Notes under the pieces: generated by a model
Seen by the model: the letters and a program-made list of their open reading frames with translations, nothing else
The model's database searches: none
Told to the model about the DNA's origin: nothing
Shown: positions 48,110-58,863 of the stretch, in pieces
How positions within the stretch are numbered: position 1 is the first letter of the stretch
How the letters are laid out: every line of letters starts with the position of its first letter
Assembly (NCBI GenBank): GCA_027475525.1
Contig: JAMWFC010000049.1
Coordinates: 2,526,947 to 2,590,946 of the forward strand
Length of the DNA: 64,000 nucleotides
Direction of reading: 5' to 3'
From: Macrolepiota albuminosa
Lineage: Eukaryota; Basidiomycota; Agaricomycetes; Agaricales; Agaricaceae
Program-made: the position numbers and the translations under genes

Positions 48110-49547
48110 CTGTGAGTTTAACAGAGCCAAGAAAAAGGGGCAAAAACTACGTACTTGATGCCTTGAACCACACTGGTCCTTCTGCTTTCCCTTTTTCCGA
48201 TTTTATACGACGAATCACCGTCGATAGGTCAGAAAACCGTGTAGGATGATTGTTCGGAACTCAACAAGCAAATCATGGACATTATAAGATGGGAATGGAT
48301 GTTCAAAGCAGCGCTCAGGTTGAGCAATGTCCAGGACACCGTGACGCGTCAAATACATGCATGACAGTAACATATACGCATAAGCGTGGCTCCTGCTGGC
48401 TTTAAACAGCCAACGTTAACCCCTGCGTCGTCTTTGGAGCGTCCGCACGCAGCTAGAGGCTTTGCTGCTCATCCTAAAATCGAAATAAAATAGTTCGAAG
48501 TACAATCGATAAGTCTGATGTACCAATTTATTACAAATACCTGCCCGTGTCTCTCTTGTTAGCTTCAAACGAACACATGCCCCTTCGTCGTCCTTGGAGC
48601 GTCCACACGTGGATGGAGGCTTTGCTGTACGTCCTAAAAAAAATACTAGTAATAATAATAATAAAATTGTTCGATCCACTACTGACCAGCCATTATGACA
48701 CGTATTCGGCTGCTGCCTGGAGCTAATATAATGCAATGTTGTAAGACGAATCTTCACCAGTGTGAGTACGAACGCCGACGGTATGGTTGAGATGATGCGA
48801 AGCAACGAACTATATAAGCTCTGGCACAGAGTCAGCATCAAGATAACGGTTCTGGCTATACCCAAGGCTTATGCGTGGACGAACAAAGGTACTGCCTGAG
48901 ATGTGTAGAGTGTTTGGCGAGGGACTATCTGTTGGTAAAGGAAGGCAGACAGTCTTTTGCAGCCTTGGCTGCGTGTAGATTGGTTTATTGTCATATGTTG
49001 CCAACACCGAGTAGAAGCCAACTTGTGGAATGATTTTGGAGGGGCAACAAATAGAAGCAATGAAGTCGATGCCTTGATATATAGCAGAATAACGAAACAG
49101 AGCTTTCCGGTTTCGCCTGAATCAGGTTCGATGACACACTGTTGATTTGCATCGTAGTCCTAGAGACACGTATAGCCCTTCAACTATCTGCCGACTTTAC
49201 CCACATTTGGTTTTGGCTGTATGTGATCCACTCGTGTGGCTATATAAATTTTTTAGAACATATAGTCATGCGGTTGGGAGGAGACATACCTAGCACTTTG
49301 AATGCCAGCAGCGCATGCTTGAGCGACTCCATGAGAGCGGATGCTGACAACCAAACTGCTCAGGAGTTGCACAGAGATTGCCGTATATCTAGCAGGTCAC
49401 GTTATATAAAATATTCCACTTCATTCTAGAATAAACCGCTGGTTCCAGAAACATGTTCCATCAGAAAGCCTGCTTGCCTATTTAAGGCACTTGCACGTGT
49501 GATGAGTAAACAGGCCGTCCAACCAAACACTTACATAATATTTATTA

Positions 49548-49601
49548 TTTATTTATTTATTACTTTTATTACTTTTTTATTTATTTATTTATTTATTTAT
49601 T
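49548..49601. repeat. TTTA microsatellite
   Basis: ATTT/TTTA repeats interrupted by two TTACTTT units. Not found in copy 1. Confidence 0.85.
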
Positions 49602-49820
49602 TTAACGTGATTTTAAATATTCCTAATTTTAAATATGATGTATATACACGTACGTCGATAGATGAATACACTTCGTATTTACTAGAATAAAATGTTAAAA
49701 TACATTGCGCTGATACTACAATAAAACATATGAATTATCTGTGGAACTTATAAGGACCAGTAAGCGTTAAAATTAAACCGACTTACATGAAAAAATACAG
49801 ACGGAATTTATACGTTCCGC

Positions 49821-50217
49821 TCATGTGAGGTCTGTAATGTGCCCGCACTAATAAAATTAGACGATGAAATACCGAACAACTGAATACTCACGATTTCTCT
49901 TGAAGAGGCGTTGAAAACGTGATGACGAGTTACGCTAGTCAGAACGATGTGCGTTACTGTTATGGCCCGAGCCGTCCAGCTGTACAATGCACCGGCATAC
50001 GAATAAGTGTATGCTTCATCTAAGTGTCGCTCATCGTCGCTCGGATATAAGTGAAAAGCCGCAACAAGACGACTTTCTTGGTCGAATTCCTTTATCGTGA
50101 GATGTCGTGCGTTACGGTCTCCATGAGCATAAGCGCTGACGGTAATATATAAATTCGATGTCATAAAACTGCGTATAAACGCTAAAATGTCCAGAAAAAC
50201 TCACCAGAACACTAGAT
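49821..50217 (-). CDS. Unknown gene family, member 2 (5' exon lost in gap)
   Basis: Exon 2 is 49892-50135 (244 nt) and exon 3 is 49821-49847, with the same splice phases as member 1. Exon 2 reads AYAHGDRNARHLTIKEFD, LVAAFHLYPSDDERHLDEAY and VTHIVLTSVT without stops. Exon 1 would lie in the N gap: 50137-50217 matches the intron and the last bases of exon 1 of member 1. The TGA at the end of exon 3 is shared with member 1 and may be the true stop. Confidence 0.6.
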
Positions 50218-50317
50218 NNNNNNNNNNNNNNNNNNNNNNNNNNNNNNNNNNNNNNNNNNNNNNNNNNNNNNNNNNNNNNNNNNNNNNNNNNNNNNNNNNN
50301 NNNNNNNNNNNNNNNNN
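50218..50317. other. Assembly gap, 100 N
   Basis: A second placeholder gap of exactly 100 N. It removes the first exon of the unknown gene-family member ending at 49821 and breaks the insertion that splits the tyrosine recombinase. Confidence 0.99.
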
Positions 50318-50547
50318 ACAATAGAGCAAAGACGACGTACCATTCAATGTTCCTCATGAGAATTGCGCCTAAGGCTCCAATGACGGTGGACACCGAACAC
50401 CGCATAAACCCAGCAGCGTGTGTTTAGTCTTGACGTCCAGCTATGGGTATAGAATATATATATAGATATTCTACTAACTACAATAAAAATAACTAGAAAC
50501 AGAACGTTTAGTATGAGTGTTTCGATATGCATAAAGCGAACATACCT

Positions 50548-51100
50548 CTAGTCGAGCATGAAAATATTGGCCTTTATGCCCAGATCTACTTGATGAGGTA
50601 TCGTTACATTGCTGCACTGCGCATAACATTAAGCAAGTTCGATCGTCAAGAACACTTCACGTACCAAATCCTTTCCACATGAAGTGAAATCAGGCTCGTT
50701 AGGCTTGCGGCGTACTATATGTTTGGCGACGATGAGCTTTGCGTTCCACTCGACCTCTTTCGAAGCATCCAAGTAAGTCCAAACTTCATCAAGCCGTTGA
50801 TTTTCGTGAGTATGGAATGCGGCAACGAGAATTCCTCGTCCATCGAAAGCTTTCGTTGTGAGATGGGTCCGTTTGTCACGATGCGTATAGCTCCTGACTC
50901 AAGGTCAATTAACGAGCGAACCAAGAAGTCAAAACATACAGAAAAACGAGATGAGCGGGTCTAATGTGATACAGCACATCTGAATACCTCTCCGTCACCT
51001 GGAGAATCCCCTGACAAGACATGGCACGCATCTTGATACCAGAGGGGCGATGGGAGGATGTGTGAGGGCGCCACAATAGGATATCATGGTAGTGCTCCAT
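50548..51100 (-). CDS. Unknown gene family, member 3, intact 152 aa
   Basis: ATG at 51100. Exon 1 is 50940-51100 (161 nt), exon 2 is 50665-50893 and exon 3 is 50548-50616, stop TAG. The introns are 46 nt (GTATGT...TCAG, phase 2) and 48 nt (GTACGT...GCAG, phase 0), at the same places and phases as in members 1 and 2. The exons total 153 codons with no stop. Exon 1 has WRPHTSSHRPSGIKMRA and YSDVL...LVF. Exon 2 has SYTHRDKRTHLTTKAFD, LVAAFHTHENQRLDEVWTY and VAKHIV. The protein is basic with no signal peptide or membrane segment visible. The family was not recognised. Confidence 0.65.
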
Positions 51101-52375
51101 GTGGTAGTAAATTGAGGATGAAAGAACGTGTTGGGTGTCTTTGACCGTATGTCTTGCTAGTGCAAACAACAAAACCCCAGTCCGTAACAGCATTTGAAAA
51201 TGCTGAAGTCCGTAACATCATTATACGAGCATCCCGGGAGCACTATAGATTATGGCTCGTTGACGCACAACGGCCGCTTAAACAGTGAATGCCTCGCTGG
51301 TAAGGGTCATAGCATGCTGAGTCGTCTCTGCCATCATACTTAGAGGGAGGAGCACCACCAAGGGGCACACGAGGGAGCGGATAAAGACATAAAGGAAAAA
51401 ATAGTGGGACGACGTAGAGAAGCTCAGATTGGAGAAGACATCAAATCGAGTAGTACGCGCCTTGGTTTTGGGAAACGAAGCATATAAATACCTCTGCTTA
51501 GGTGATTGGAGAAGACATCAAATCGAGTAGTACGCGCCTTGGTTTTGGGAAACGAAGCATATAAATACCTCTGCTTAGGTGAGGAGATACTTAGAATCAT
51601 GATGTCAATGATACAGTGGCAGCGACCTGTATTTGTCACGAACACATCAATAAGGGATATAGAAACAGCGACGGTGAACGACCACGAGAAAACGCATACG
51701 ATTCGGAGTAGAGTCTGAAGTAAGTAGGGAGGGAATCCGAATAACTGTCGGAAGAGTCTGAATAAGAATATTTAACTTTGAGCATAGCCCGTTGTTGCTC
51801 CATGTTAAGCCGTGGCGCATTAATAATCGGTCGTAATGACGGCTTGTCGCATGGCAGACTGTCGAAATCAGTAAGTGCCATGATCTAGTAAATCAATGAT
51901 TTGTTGTCATATATCTATTGCGCTGGATAACAGACCTCTCAAGTGACAATAGGTGTTCATTAGATAGTGGCGATATGCCGAATCTTTCGGAAGGTATATC
52001 AGCACTGGTATTCAGGGATCGCTCTCCACAGAAGGCAGCCAAGGAAATAAGTCATAATGCATGTGTCTGCTCCGATATATGGTTTTTGCGTGGCGGCTAT
52101 TATCTGCGATCTAATATCGTGTCCTGTCGTGCCTGTACCAGGCAGGACATAGAAAGACTCACAATTAGTCATTGAAATAGGCCTATTTTTCAGAGACCGC
52201 TTGATCTATGGGTCGACTGGACATCCAATACATCTGGCAAGGAAAGAACGTCAGCCAAATAAAATTGGAACATTATGGACCGAGTGGGTGTAGAGAATGT
52301 GTTAAAACAGACCCAACCATGGCTACATCCTGGCATATGTAGATATCAAATATTAACATAGTAAAGCTACGGAAC
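51101..52375. other. Mostly unassigned interior of the insertion
   Basis: Besides the 77-bp tandem repeat, there is one minus-strand open frame from ATG 51881 (about 81 codons, Ser/Tyr-rich; MALTDFDSLPCDKPSLRP). It ends at 51636 in a region overlapping no known feature. It could be a small exon, but no relative was seen. A plus-strand frame at 51918-52175 was also unrecognised. Confidence 0.35.
51427..51580. repeat. Perfect 77-bp tandem duplication
   Basis: Units at 51427-51503 and 51504-51580 are identical, beginning GATTGGAGAAGACATC. Each includes a CATATAAATA TATA-like box. Perfect identity implies a recent origin or an assembly slip. Confidence 0.95.
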
Positions 52376-52376
52376 A

Positions 52377-53460
52377 AATGACGTTAAAAAGGGAAGACAC
52401 TATTCCCACACATATATGTAACCGTACTAGTATCACATGACGTTAAAAAGTGAATATATTATTCCCATGCATCTCTGTAACCGTACAGACTTACAGTAGT
52501 ATCACATGACGTTAAAAATTGAAGACATTATTCCCACGCATTTCTGTAACTGTACAGACGTACGGTAGTATCACATGACGTTAAAAAATGAAGACATTAC
52601 TCCCACGCGTACATGGTCTACTGCTGACTAAGTAACCGTACAGACGAATGGTAGTATCACATGACGTTAAAAATCGAAGACATTATTCCCATGCATTTCT
52701 GTAACCGTACAGACGTACGGTAGTATCACATGACGTTAAAAAATGAAGACATTACTCCCACACGTACATGGTCTACTGCTGACTAAGTAACCGTACAGAC
52801 GAATGGTAGTATCACATGACGTTAAAAATCGAAGACATTATTCCCACGCATTTCTGTAACCGTACAGACGTACAGTAGTATCACATGACGTTAAAAATCG
52901 AAGACATTATTCCCATGCATCTCTGTAACCATACATACGTATAGTATATCACATGACGTTAAAAAGTGAAGACATTACTCCCACACGTACATGGTCTACT
53001 GCTGACTAAGTAACTGTACAGACGAATGGTAGTATCACATGACGTTAAAAATCAAAGACATTATTCCCACGCATTTCTGTAACCGTACAGACGTACAGTA
53101 GTATCACATGACGTTAAAAATCAAAGACATTATTCCCACGCATCTCTGTAACCATACATACGTATAGTATATCACATGACGTTAAAAAGTGAAGACATTA
53201 CTCCTACACGTACATGGTCTACTGCTGACTAAGTAACCGTACAGACAAACGGTAGTATCACATGACGTTAAAAAGTGAAGACATTACTTCCACGCGTACA
53301 TAGTCTACTACTGCTGACTAAGTAACCGTACAGACGAACGGTAGTATCACATGACGTTAAAAATTGAAGACATTATTCCTACGCTTACCGGAAGGAAGTA
53401 ATGGCAATGAGAACAAACACAGTCACATGACGGCAAAAATTGAAGACATTTTTCCCACAC
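52377..53460. repeat. Minisatellite of about 15 units in two alternating length types
   Basis: Every unit starts with TATCACATGACGTTAAAAA or a close variant, then GAAGACATTA and TTCCCACGC. Short units (about 69 bp) continue with CATTTCTGTAACCGTACAG. Long units (about 86 bp) carry ACATGGTCTACTGCTGACTA before GTAACCGTACAGACGAATGG. The short units hold the inverted repeat CCGTAC-AGAC-GTACGG. The array abuts the recombinase C-terminus and so forms the right end of the insertion. Confidence 0.92.
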
Positions 53461-53499
53461 ATAGTCCGCTGCACAGAAAAACCTCGATCTATTCTAGAT

Positions 53500-53777
53500 C
53501 TCGGAATTCTTTCCAATCCACCAACCTCTCAGCCATACACAGTCACAGTTTCCATATCGGCGGTTCCGTTGAATTGCTATCAATTGGAGTAGCACCCGAA
53601 ATTGTAATGAAGCTTGGTGGATGGTCCTCATTATGTTTCCTTCTCTATTGGCGTCGTCTCAATCTCATTGTCCCTAACGCTCTCACAAATCTCTGGAATA
53701 AAAGCCGTCGTGTCTTCGCGTTGAAACACAACATTTCTTCAGATATACTTGACTCTACATTTCCTTTTCCTCTGTAA
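53500..53777 (+). pseudogene. DIRS-like tyrosine recombinase, C-terminal part
   Basis: Reads NLSAIHSHSFHIGGSVELL, GVAPEIVMKLGGWSS and FLLYWRRLN, the catalytic end of the recombinase with the nucleophilic Tyr in LLYW. The expected HxxR (HSFR) is HSFH, codon CAT at 53553-53555, which would remove the second catalytic arginine. It continues to TAA at 53775. Its N-terminal partner is at 46449-47551. Confidence 0.8.
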
Positions 53778-54149
53778 TTAGCCCTCATGTTTTTACCTTG
53801 AATAACATATCTTGTTCCCTTATAGCTCTTGGGGGACGGCCACGCCGGATGAGCTATGCTCTCTGGGGAAGGCTCGGCTCTTGACCTCCCTCGGTGTACT
53901 GAGACTGTTTGCGCTCGTTTCCAACAAATTTGACTCCTTTCTTTTCTGCTTTCATGGCAACTCTCAGACGCGCTCTCAGTCTCTTGCCAAACCCAGCGTG
54001 TGTTATCATTTGGTTATCGTTGCCCAGTGAACCAATTTTGAGTCCTGCCTTATCTGAGACCAGTCAAGGCCACCATACGAACACGTCCACACGATGTCAC
54101 ATCCAAACATTACATCTCTCGACTCTTCCCTCAATTCAATTGCAGTAAA
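53778..54149. other. Probable 3' region of the DIRS-like element
   Basis: No gene recognised. It should contain the right terminus of the DIRS-like element, but no terminal repeat was identified because the left end is equally unclear. Confidence 0.3.
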
Positions 54150-54345
54150 ACCCTCAAACATATGTGCCAAGCTCGTTACCGTCTGTGGTGAACGTAAAGA
54201 AGGTACTAATCTCCACTGTCTTATGTCTGAATTTGCCTACTTTTTTGACGCTGTAGCTGTGGTCTTGACCTTGGAAAATCCGGCAATCATTGGCCGCGAT
54301 CCAACTGCCTGGTACCACTCGTAACACTTTCAATGTATCAACAGT
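54150..54345 (-). pseudogene. C-terminal fragment of a deaminase-like gene
   Basis: Clearly diverged DNA match to 13600-13770. Reads EWYQAVGSRPMIAGFSKVKT and TATASKK, then FFTFTTDGNELG in another frame, paralleling GVFKVKTTATASKSR...FATDGNELD of the gene ending at 13509. Only the last quarter is present. Confidence 0.6.
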
Positions 54346-55279
54346 TAACTTGTATTAGCTCATACGTCATCACTGATAATGCAGTATCAAGTGTGCACTG
54401 CAAGCTCTATGTGTAATAATTGGTTGAGCATGGCCCTTCACGTACTGATTTAGACCGACTCTCTTCTCAGTGTACGTTCCCCAAGCAGCAGAGTAATAGT
54501 ATCTTGCCAGGTATGCATATAATCCGTACTTTTTCTTACGCTATAGTTGTACCCAGGATGTGTCCAGGAATGGGTTGTATCTTAACGGACAACAACACAT
54601 CAGAAAGATGTCTATCATCATTATGGACGGCGATGTCCTCAGACTTCCCAACTCTCTTGGTTAGTACAAAGCTGGTCTCGCCACCTTTTTCTTGTGAACA
54701 CCTCTTTTATCAAGAGTTCACTTGTATTCATCTCTGGAAGGAACCCTGTAGCAAGATGACAATCTTTGATCCCACTCCAGCAACAGTCTAAACCTGGCCT
54801 GACAGTCGCTGAAGAGGTTCCGCTGGTACCTTCTGACATAGACCAGTATTTCCATGCAGCCACAAGGGAGGTGCCCCTGGGTAGAGAGTCCCACCTGACC
54901 AAGGCTGGCGTGGATGCTGCTTATATGCGCCCAGAGGGATTCCCCCTGACCTCAGCTCAGGCCTTGGTGCCTTCCTTTCTCCGTCCCCATTCTTCCTCTA
55001 GCAGTCCCTGGGCTCAGGGCAAACCTTGCCAGGGCCAGGCAGTGTTCCTTCTTGGCGGACACCTTTCAGCTTGCCACACCAGATAGGGTTGCCTCTCTCT
55101 TCACAGTGGGGGATGACATCAACGCGGTCACCATGTTGAATGATCAGTTAGTCTGCTTGTTGCATGCTTATGGTCTGAACATGGACAACTGAGGTGTGTT
55201 CCCTTACCAGCTATGCTGAACCGCCTTCCTTTCCTTCTGTGTTTGCTGTGCTTCTCCTTGTATTGTTTCATGGGTCAAC
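54346..55279 (+). other. Unrecognised remnant with coding-like stretches
   Basis: Plus-strand frames at 54780-55080 (VPSDIDQYFHAATREVPLG, KAGVDAAYMRPEGFPLTSAQ) and 55065-55190 (LFTVGDDINAVTMLNDQL, LHAYGLNMDN) look like consecutive parts of one protein separated by a shift. They might be a gag-like ORF of another retroelement. No motif decides it. Confidence 0.3.
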
Positions 55280-55500
55280 CCTGATGTGTTGAAGCAACCT
55301 TATGTGTTGATGATCCCCAGCCTTATATGCCTTGGGCCACCTTGTTCTGACCTGATGTGTTGGTGGTGTTTGCAACCTGACCTTATGTGTTGGGGAGCTT
55401 GCGATCTGATCTTATGTGTTGGGGAGCTGATGCATGACCCTATGTGTGGAGGAGCTGGCAATCTGATCTTATGTGTTGGAGGAGCTCTTGCATCTTGTTG
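55280..55500. repeat. Degenerate minisatellite (CTTATGTGTTGGGGAGCT type)
   Basis: About six to seven irregular units of roughly 30-40 bp containing (C/A)TTATGTGTTG(G/A) and GGAGCT. Lies just left of the 3' LTR of the chromovirus. Confidence 0.7.
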
Positions 55501-55603
55501 GGTTGCCTGTTTTAATATTCTTGCAGCAGCCTGCTCATTTTATTTGCCCATCTCCTTTCCTTGTTCTTATTGTTGGGGGCTTGTTTGTTAAGCTTTGTGC
55601 ACC

Positions 55604-55608
55604 CTTCT
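55604..55608. other. Target-site duplication CTTCT (left)
   Basis: Immediately outside TGTAAGGG of the LTR. Matches 63657-63661. Confidence 0.75.
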
Positions 55609-56137
55609 TGTAAGGGTGACCTCTAGAGGCTGTGGCTCAGTCACACAGCTGGCAGAGGGAGATGCAAAGTATATTAGAGTATGTACTGACAATATCATAA
55701 TAACTACTCACCTGGCAGAGGGATATCCAAGGAGAACAAGTCTAGGGATTCCCTATGCCAGGTTGGACACTTCTGGGGCTTCTGAAGCTTGGGAAACAAC
55801 TGTACAGTACAACAAAACCTTAAAAACTCGAAAATTGACTAACCAAACAACTGTGCAAACAAGGCAGGAAAACTCCGGACTTTAGAAGTCAGAAAGGCAA
55901 ACTCTGGCTTATATAAGCAGTCTGGAAGCGGTGCTGAAGGGCCCACACTTGTCTGAATGGTAGCTAAAGAACCAGAGCATCTCAAGGGCTGAGAGTAGTA
56001 CTAACAGATAGTGTTGAAAGAATAGAAACAGTAAAATGAAATAATGTCAGAAGAAATAAGAGAATGAATGAAGGGAGAGTAAAGAGATAAGGAGTGAGAA
56101 AAGGAAGAAATGAGGAGAAATGAGGAGTCCCCTGACA
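55609..56137 (-). repeat. LTR (3' LTR of the minus-strand chromovirus), 529 bp
   Basis: Begins TGTAAGGG and ends CCCTGACA. Contains a GGCTTATATAAGC TATA-like site. Differs from the other LTR by an insertion of about 55 bp and a scatter of substitutions. Confidence 0.9.
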
Positions 56138-56153
56138 TCACCCCCCCTCTAGA
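56138..56153 (-). promoter_or_regulatory. Polypurine tract next to the 3' LTR
   Basis: Minus strand reads CTAGAGGGGGGTGA directly before the LTR. This is the expected primer site for plus-strand DNA synthesis and fixes the element's orientation. Confidence 0.7.
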
Positions 56154-56350
56154 GCATGGCGTCTCGACGTGCTGGATAGAAGTAGTTCTGGATGGCCTGG
56201 TCTACCTTGGAAAGAGAATAGAGGCCTCTGATTGCCCGAGGAGCATTGGGATGCTGTTGATAGAATTTCCAGACCAAGGCAGGGGTATGGACATTCTCTT
56301 GTTGTAATGGACTCACACTTGTTACCAGCATCAACAATGCTATAATCATT
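56150..56350 (-). pseudogene. C-terminal chromodomain-like end of chromovirus integrase
   Basis: The minus-strand frame reads ENVHTPALVWKFYQQHPNAP followed by RAIRGL, the end of a retroelement chromodomain (helix then HPNAPR). The preceding W-E-P is degraded. It is separated by about 5 kb from the H2C2 part of the same integrase at 61380-61732. Confidence 0.6.
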
Positions 56351-56515
56351 CAGTAGAGTATTATGTAAGCTCAACATCTTGTATTCACTCTAGTTCTAGT
56401 CAAATCTGATACTGCGGTCTGATTTAGCACTGTGTGGGACACACAAGATAGTTCTAGCCCATAACCTCAGGTTACATTTTTTTAAATCTTCTGCTATTGG
56501 CTTTAGACTCTAGGC

Positions 56516-57817
56516 TTGTTACTGACTAGGCAACTCTCATCAAACCCTCTCGATTTTCTGTTGGCATCACGTCTAAAACGTGCTTCCATGACTGGCTCTC
56601 TTAATCCTGATCCTCCGTTTCCAGCTGCAGACACAGGTGACCTACCTGTGCTTCAAGCTGTAAAGACGCAATCTGCGTCAGCATACCAACCTCCGCCAAA
56701 GCGGGACAAAAAGATACCTCGCAATGTCAGCGCAAGCTTTGGAATGCCTGGTGGGCTATCCATATCATAGATGATGTCCATTGTATGACCTGGTGGTAAA
56801 CCAGGAGAGAGATCTGTGGTCTCAGGAGTGTCGCTGCCAGCGAGCCAAATGCCTTCATTGATGTATCCGGTATTGTCCGAGAGCTCATCAGCTCAGTCCG
56901 AGGGTCAACTGGACCTTACCCAGTACTCGGAAATGGTACAAGGCAGCGCGTTTGTGCATAGTACCCCATTCCAGACTGCACCTACGGAACAACATTTGGA
57001 GTATGTGGCAGATACTGCCACTGAATCAGGACCATCGTCGTTGACAACACAAGGACAGAAGCAAGGACCAGCGATAATGGTCAGCAGGGAAGACAACGAG
57101 GTCGTGAGGTTGGAAAATGTGTCGACAGCGCTTGGAATTCCAGAGTTGCATGGCAGGGCCAGCAAATAGCCGCAAGTGAGGCATGAAGGCCTCAGGAGAG
57201 TTATGGACTTAGAGTCCGAGCTGGAATCCTCAGATGATGAGGAGAGCAAAAGGTCGCATTCGACCTTGTCTATCCAGTTGCAGCTGGTGTTGGACTGATA
57301 TCCATCGGTCGCAAAGGAATCGACGCAAAAGCGTCTGCAGCTTTATGTAGTAAAGCACTTACAGTTGCTGGCTGCTAGGAGCCACAATGTACCCCGTGCA
57401 GATTCGACTGAATATATCAAATTATTTGTGCATATCTTCGAACTTGAAGTGGTTAAATACCTTAAGTGCAGAGCGGCATGAGGGGCCACGCTGGCTGACT
57501 CAGTGGAATGTGAGATGAGTGTGCGCCGATGAGCGCCATTAATTGCTGATACAATAGAGTTGCTTAATGCGCCTTGTCAGGCCAATGAGTCTCAGCAAGA
57601 CTACGTTAGGCATCAGAACGCCGCAAACCATCAACACATTGTCAGTGGAGTGCCTCAGCAGGCATTGTCCAAGGTAGAGACTGTGACGACAACTCTGGCA
57701 GAGCCAGAGGCACTACTTGCAGTGCAGGAGGTTAAGACACCTCAAAAGCAAGTTACTATCAAAAAAGAGGTGGACAAAGTCCACATTCTTGAGGAGCAAA
57801 CACGACCACAACGCTGA
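56516..57817 (+). pseudogene. Unrecognised coding remnant within the nested element
   Basis: Successive plus-strand open stretches (56516-56770, 56816-57169, 57560-57817), rich in Ser, Gln, Pro and acidic residues. They include ESELESSDDEESK, QKRLQLYVVKHLQLLAARS and KQVTIKKEVDKVHILEEQ. They resemble a decayed low-complexity protein, perhaps the N-terminal gag of another element. No domain was recognised. Confidence 0.35.
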
Positions 57818-58319
57818 TAGGCTTCTACTCAGACTGAGCGCATCAAGGGACATTATAGGCCGACCAACACTTGACACACTAGAGACTCTAGCGACCAGCC
57901 TTGGGTACAGAGCAGCCCTAGCACAGGCGCTCTATGGCAAGACTTATCCATTCATCTCAATCACCAGTATCAGCCCCTCAGCGCACTCCACTCAGTTACT
58001 TTGAAGACCAAGAAGGCCCAGAACTCATAGCGCTAGCACAACGGCGGGAGGTGACTCTGACCAAACCCTGATCAGTACTGAAAGGAGTTAGCAATTGGCG
58101 CTGTCAATCACCGAGGCACCTCAATCAGAAGTCTAAAAGAATCAATGACGACGAGACAGGATACACGCAGACCCAACATTTAAATCTATCAAAAGATGGT
58201 ACAATGTTTAGCGCTGGAATTAGCACTCACGGCATCTGTCAAGGATTCCCTGACCATACCCCGGAATGGCATGGCCAATTAAATTACATCAAAAGTGAGC
58301 AAACTCGTACCACTTCTAA
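57818..58319. other. No gene recognised
   Basis: Continues the decayed stretch, with short open frames such as LETLATSLGYRAAL at 57880. Nothing decisive. Confidence 0.3.
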
Positions 58320-58863
58320 GTAGTTTTAGAGTCGCCGTTGGTCGCCGTCACCCATGTGCTGCAGGTCGCCGTTGACAGGTGGCCATTAGCTACAGTCGCA
58401 AAGAGAGGCGCTAATTGGTAGCGCCGTCAGTGGACTTATTTTGGAAATACCGTAGCGCATAGTATAAAAACTAGCTACTTGCCATGTATATAGCAACGAA
58501 TTGTAACCTCTTGAGTACCCAGTTACACTTAGCGTTCAAATTGCGCTAGCATTGCCTGACTTTGTCACCAAGTTCGGCGCTAGCTTTGTCTATCTCGTCT
58601 TCGTCGTTTACAGTGCCACCTATGGGCACGCTACGCTGCGCTATTCATTTATTTCTCTATAACTTCTCCTAAACTACAACGCTTACCACCTGCTAGGTAG
58701 CACCCGAGGCGCTATCGTCTAGCGCATCGCCCTATCACCTCTGCTCGAGCACACCGGGACCCTGCCGGGACTCCTCACAAACCCGTATGCCAGGTGCTGG
58801 AGACGGTGTTGTACTGCGTATACGTCCAGCGCACCCAACCACAGTTGGTGTCATCAACGCGTA
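58320..58863 (+). promoter_or_regulatory. Leader/LTR-like region before gag, with TATA box
   Basis: Contains GTATAAAAAC at about 58461 and many GGCGCTA/TAGCGCC and GTCGCCGTT repeats. The sequence then becomes non-coding up to the gag frame. It could be the 5' LTR and leader of the nested element, but no second copy was found to prove it. Confidence 0.3.

Larger units (their letters stand above)
47552..50217 (-). mobile_element. Unclassified gene-bearing element, copy 2 (inverted)
   Basis: Reverse-complement match to 20464-23428, read from its 3' end at 47552. It has the A-rich tract (T-rich in sense) after the last gene, a single copy of the final exon, the GCAAAGCCT direct repeats and the conserved middle stretch. 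It adds about 300 bases (49190-49500) and a TTTA microsatellite (about 49548-49601) not seen in copy 1. The 5' side is lost in the N gap. Confidence 0.6.

Noticed and set aside
52377..53460. Regularly spaced repeats resembling a CRISPR array
   Set aside because: The intervals are themselves repeated, unit length varies in two classes, and the setting is eukaryotic with introns and retroelements. It is a minisatellite.
55595..55885. Open frame of 96 codons across the LTR
   Set aside because: A matching frame exists in the second LTR (63139-63435). It is LTR sequence, not a gene.
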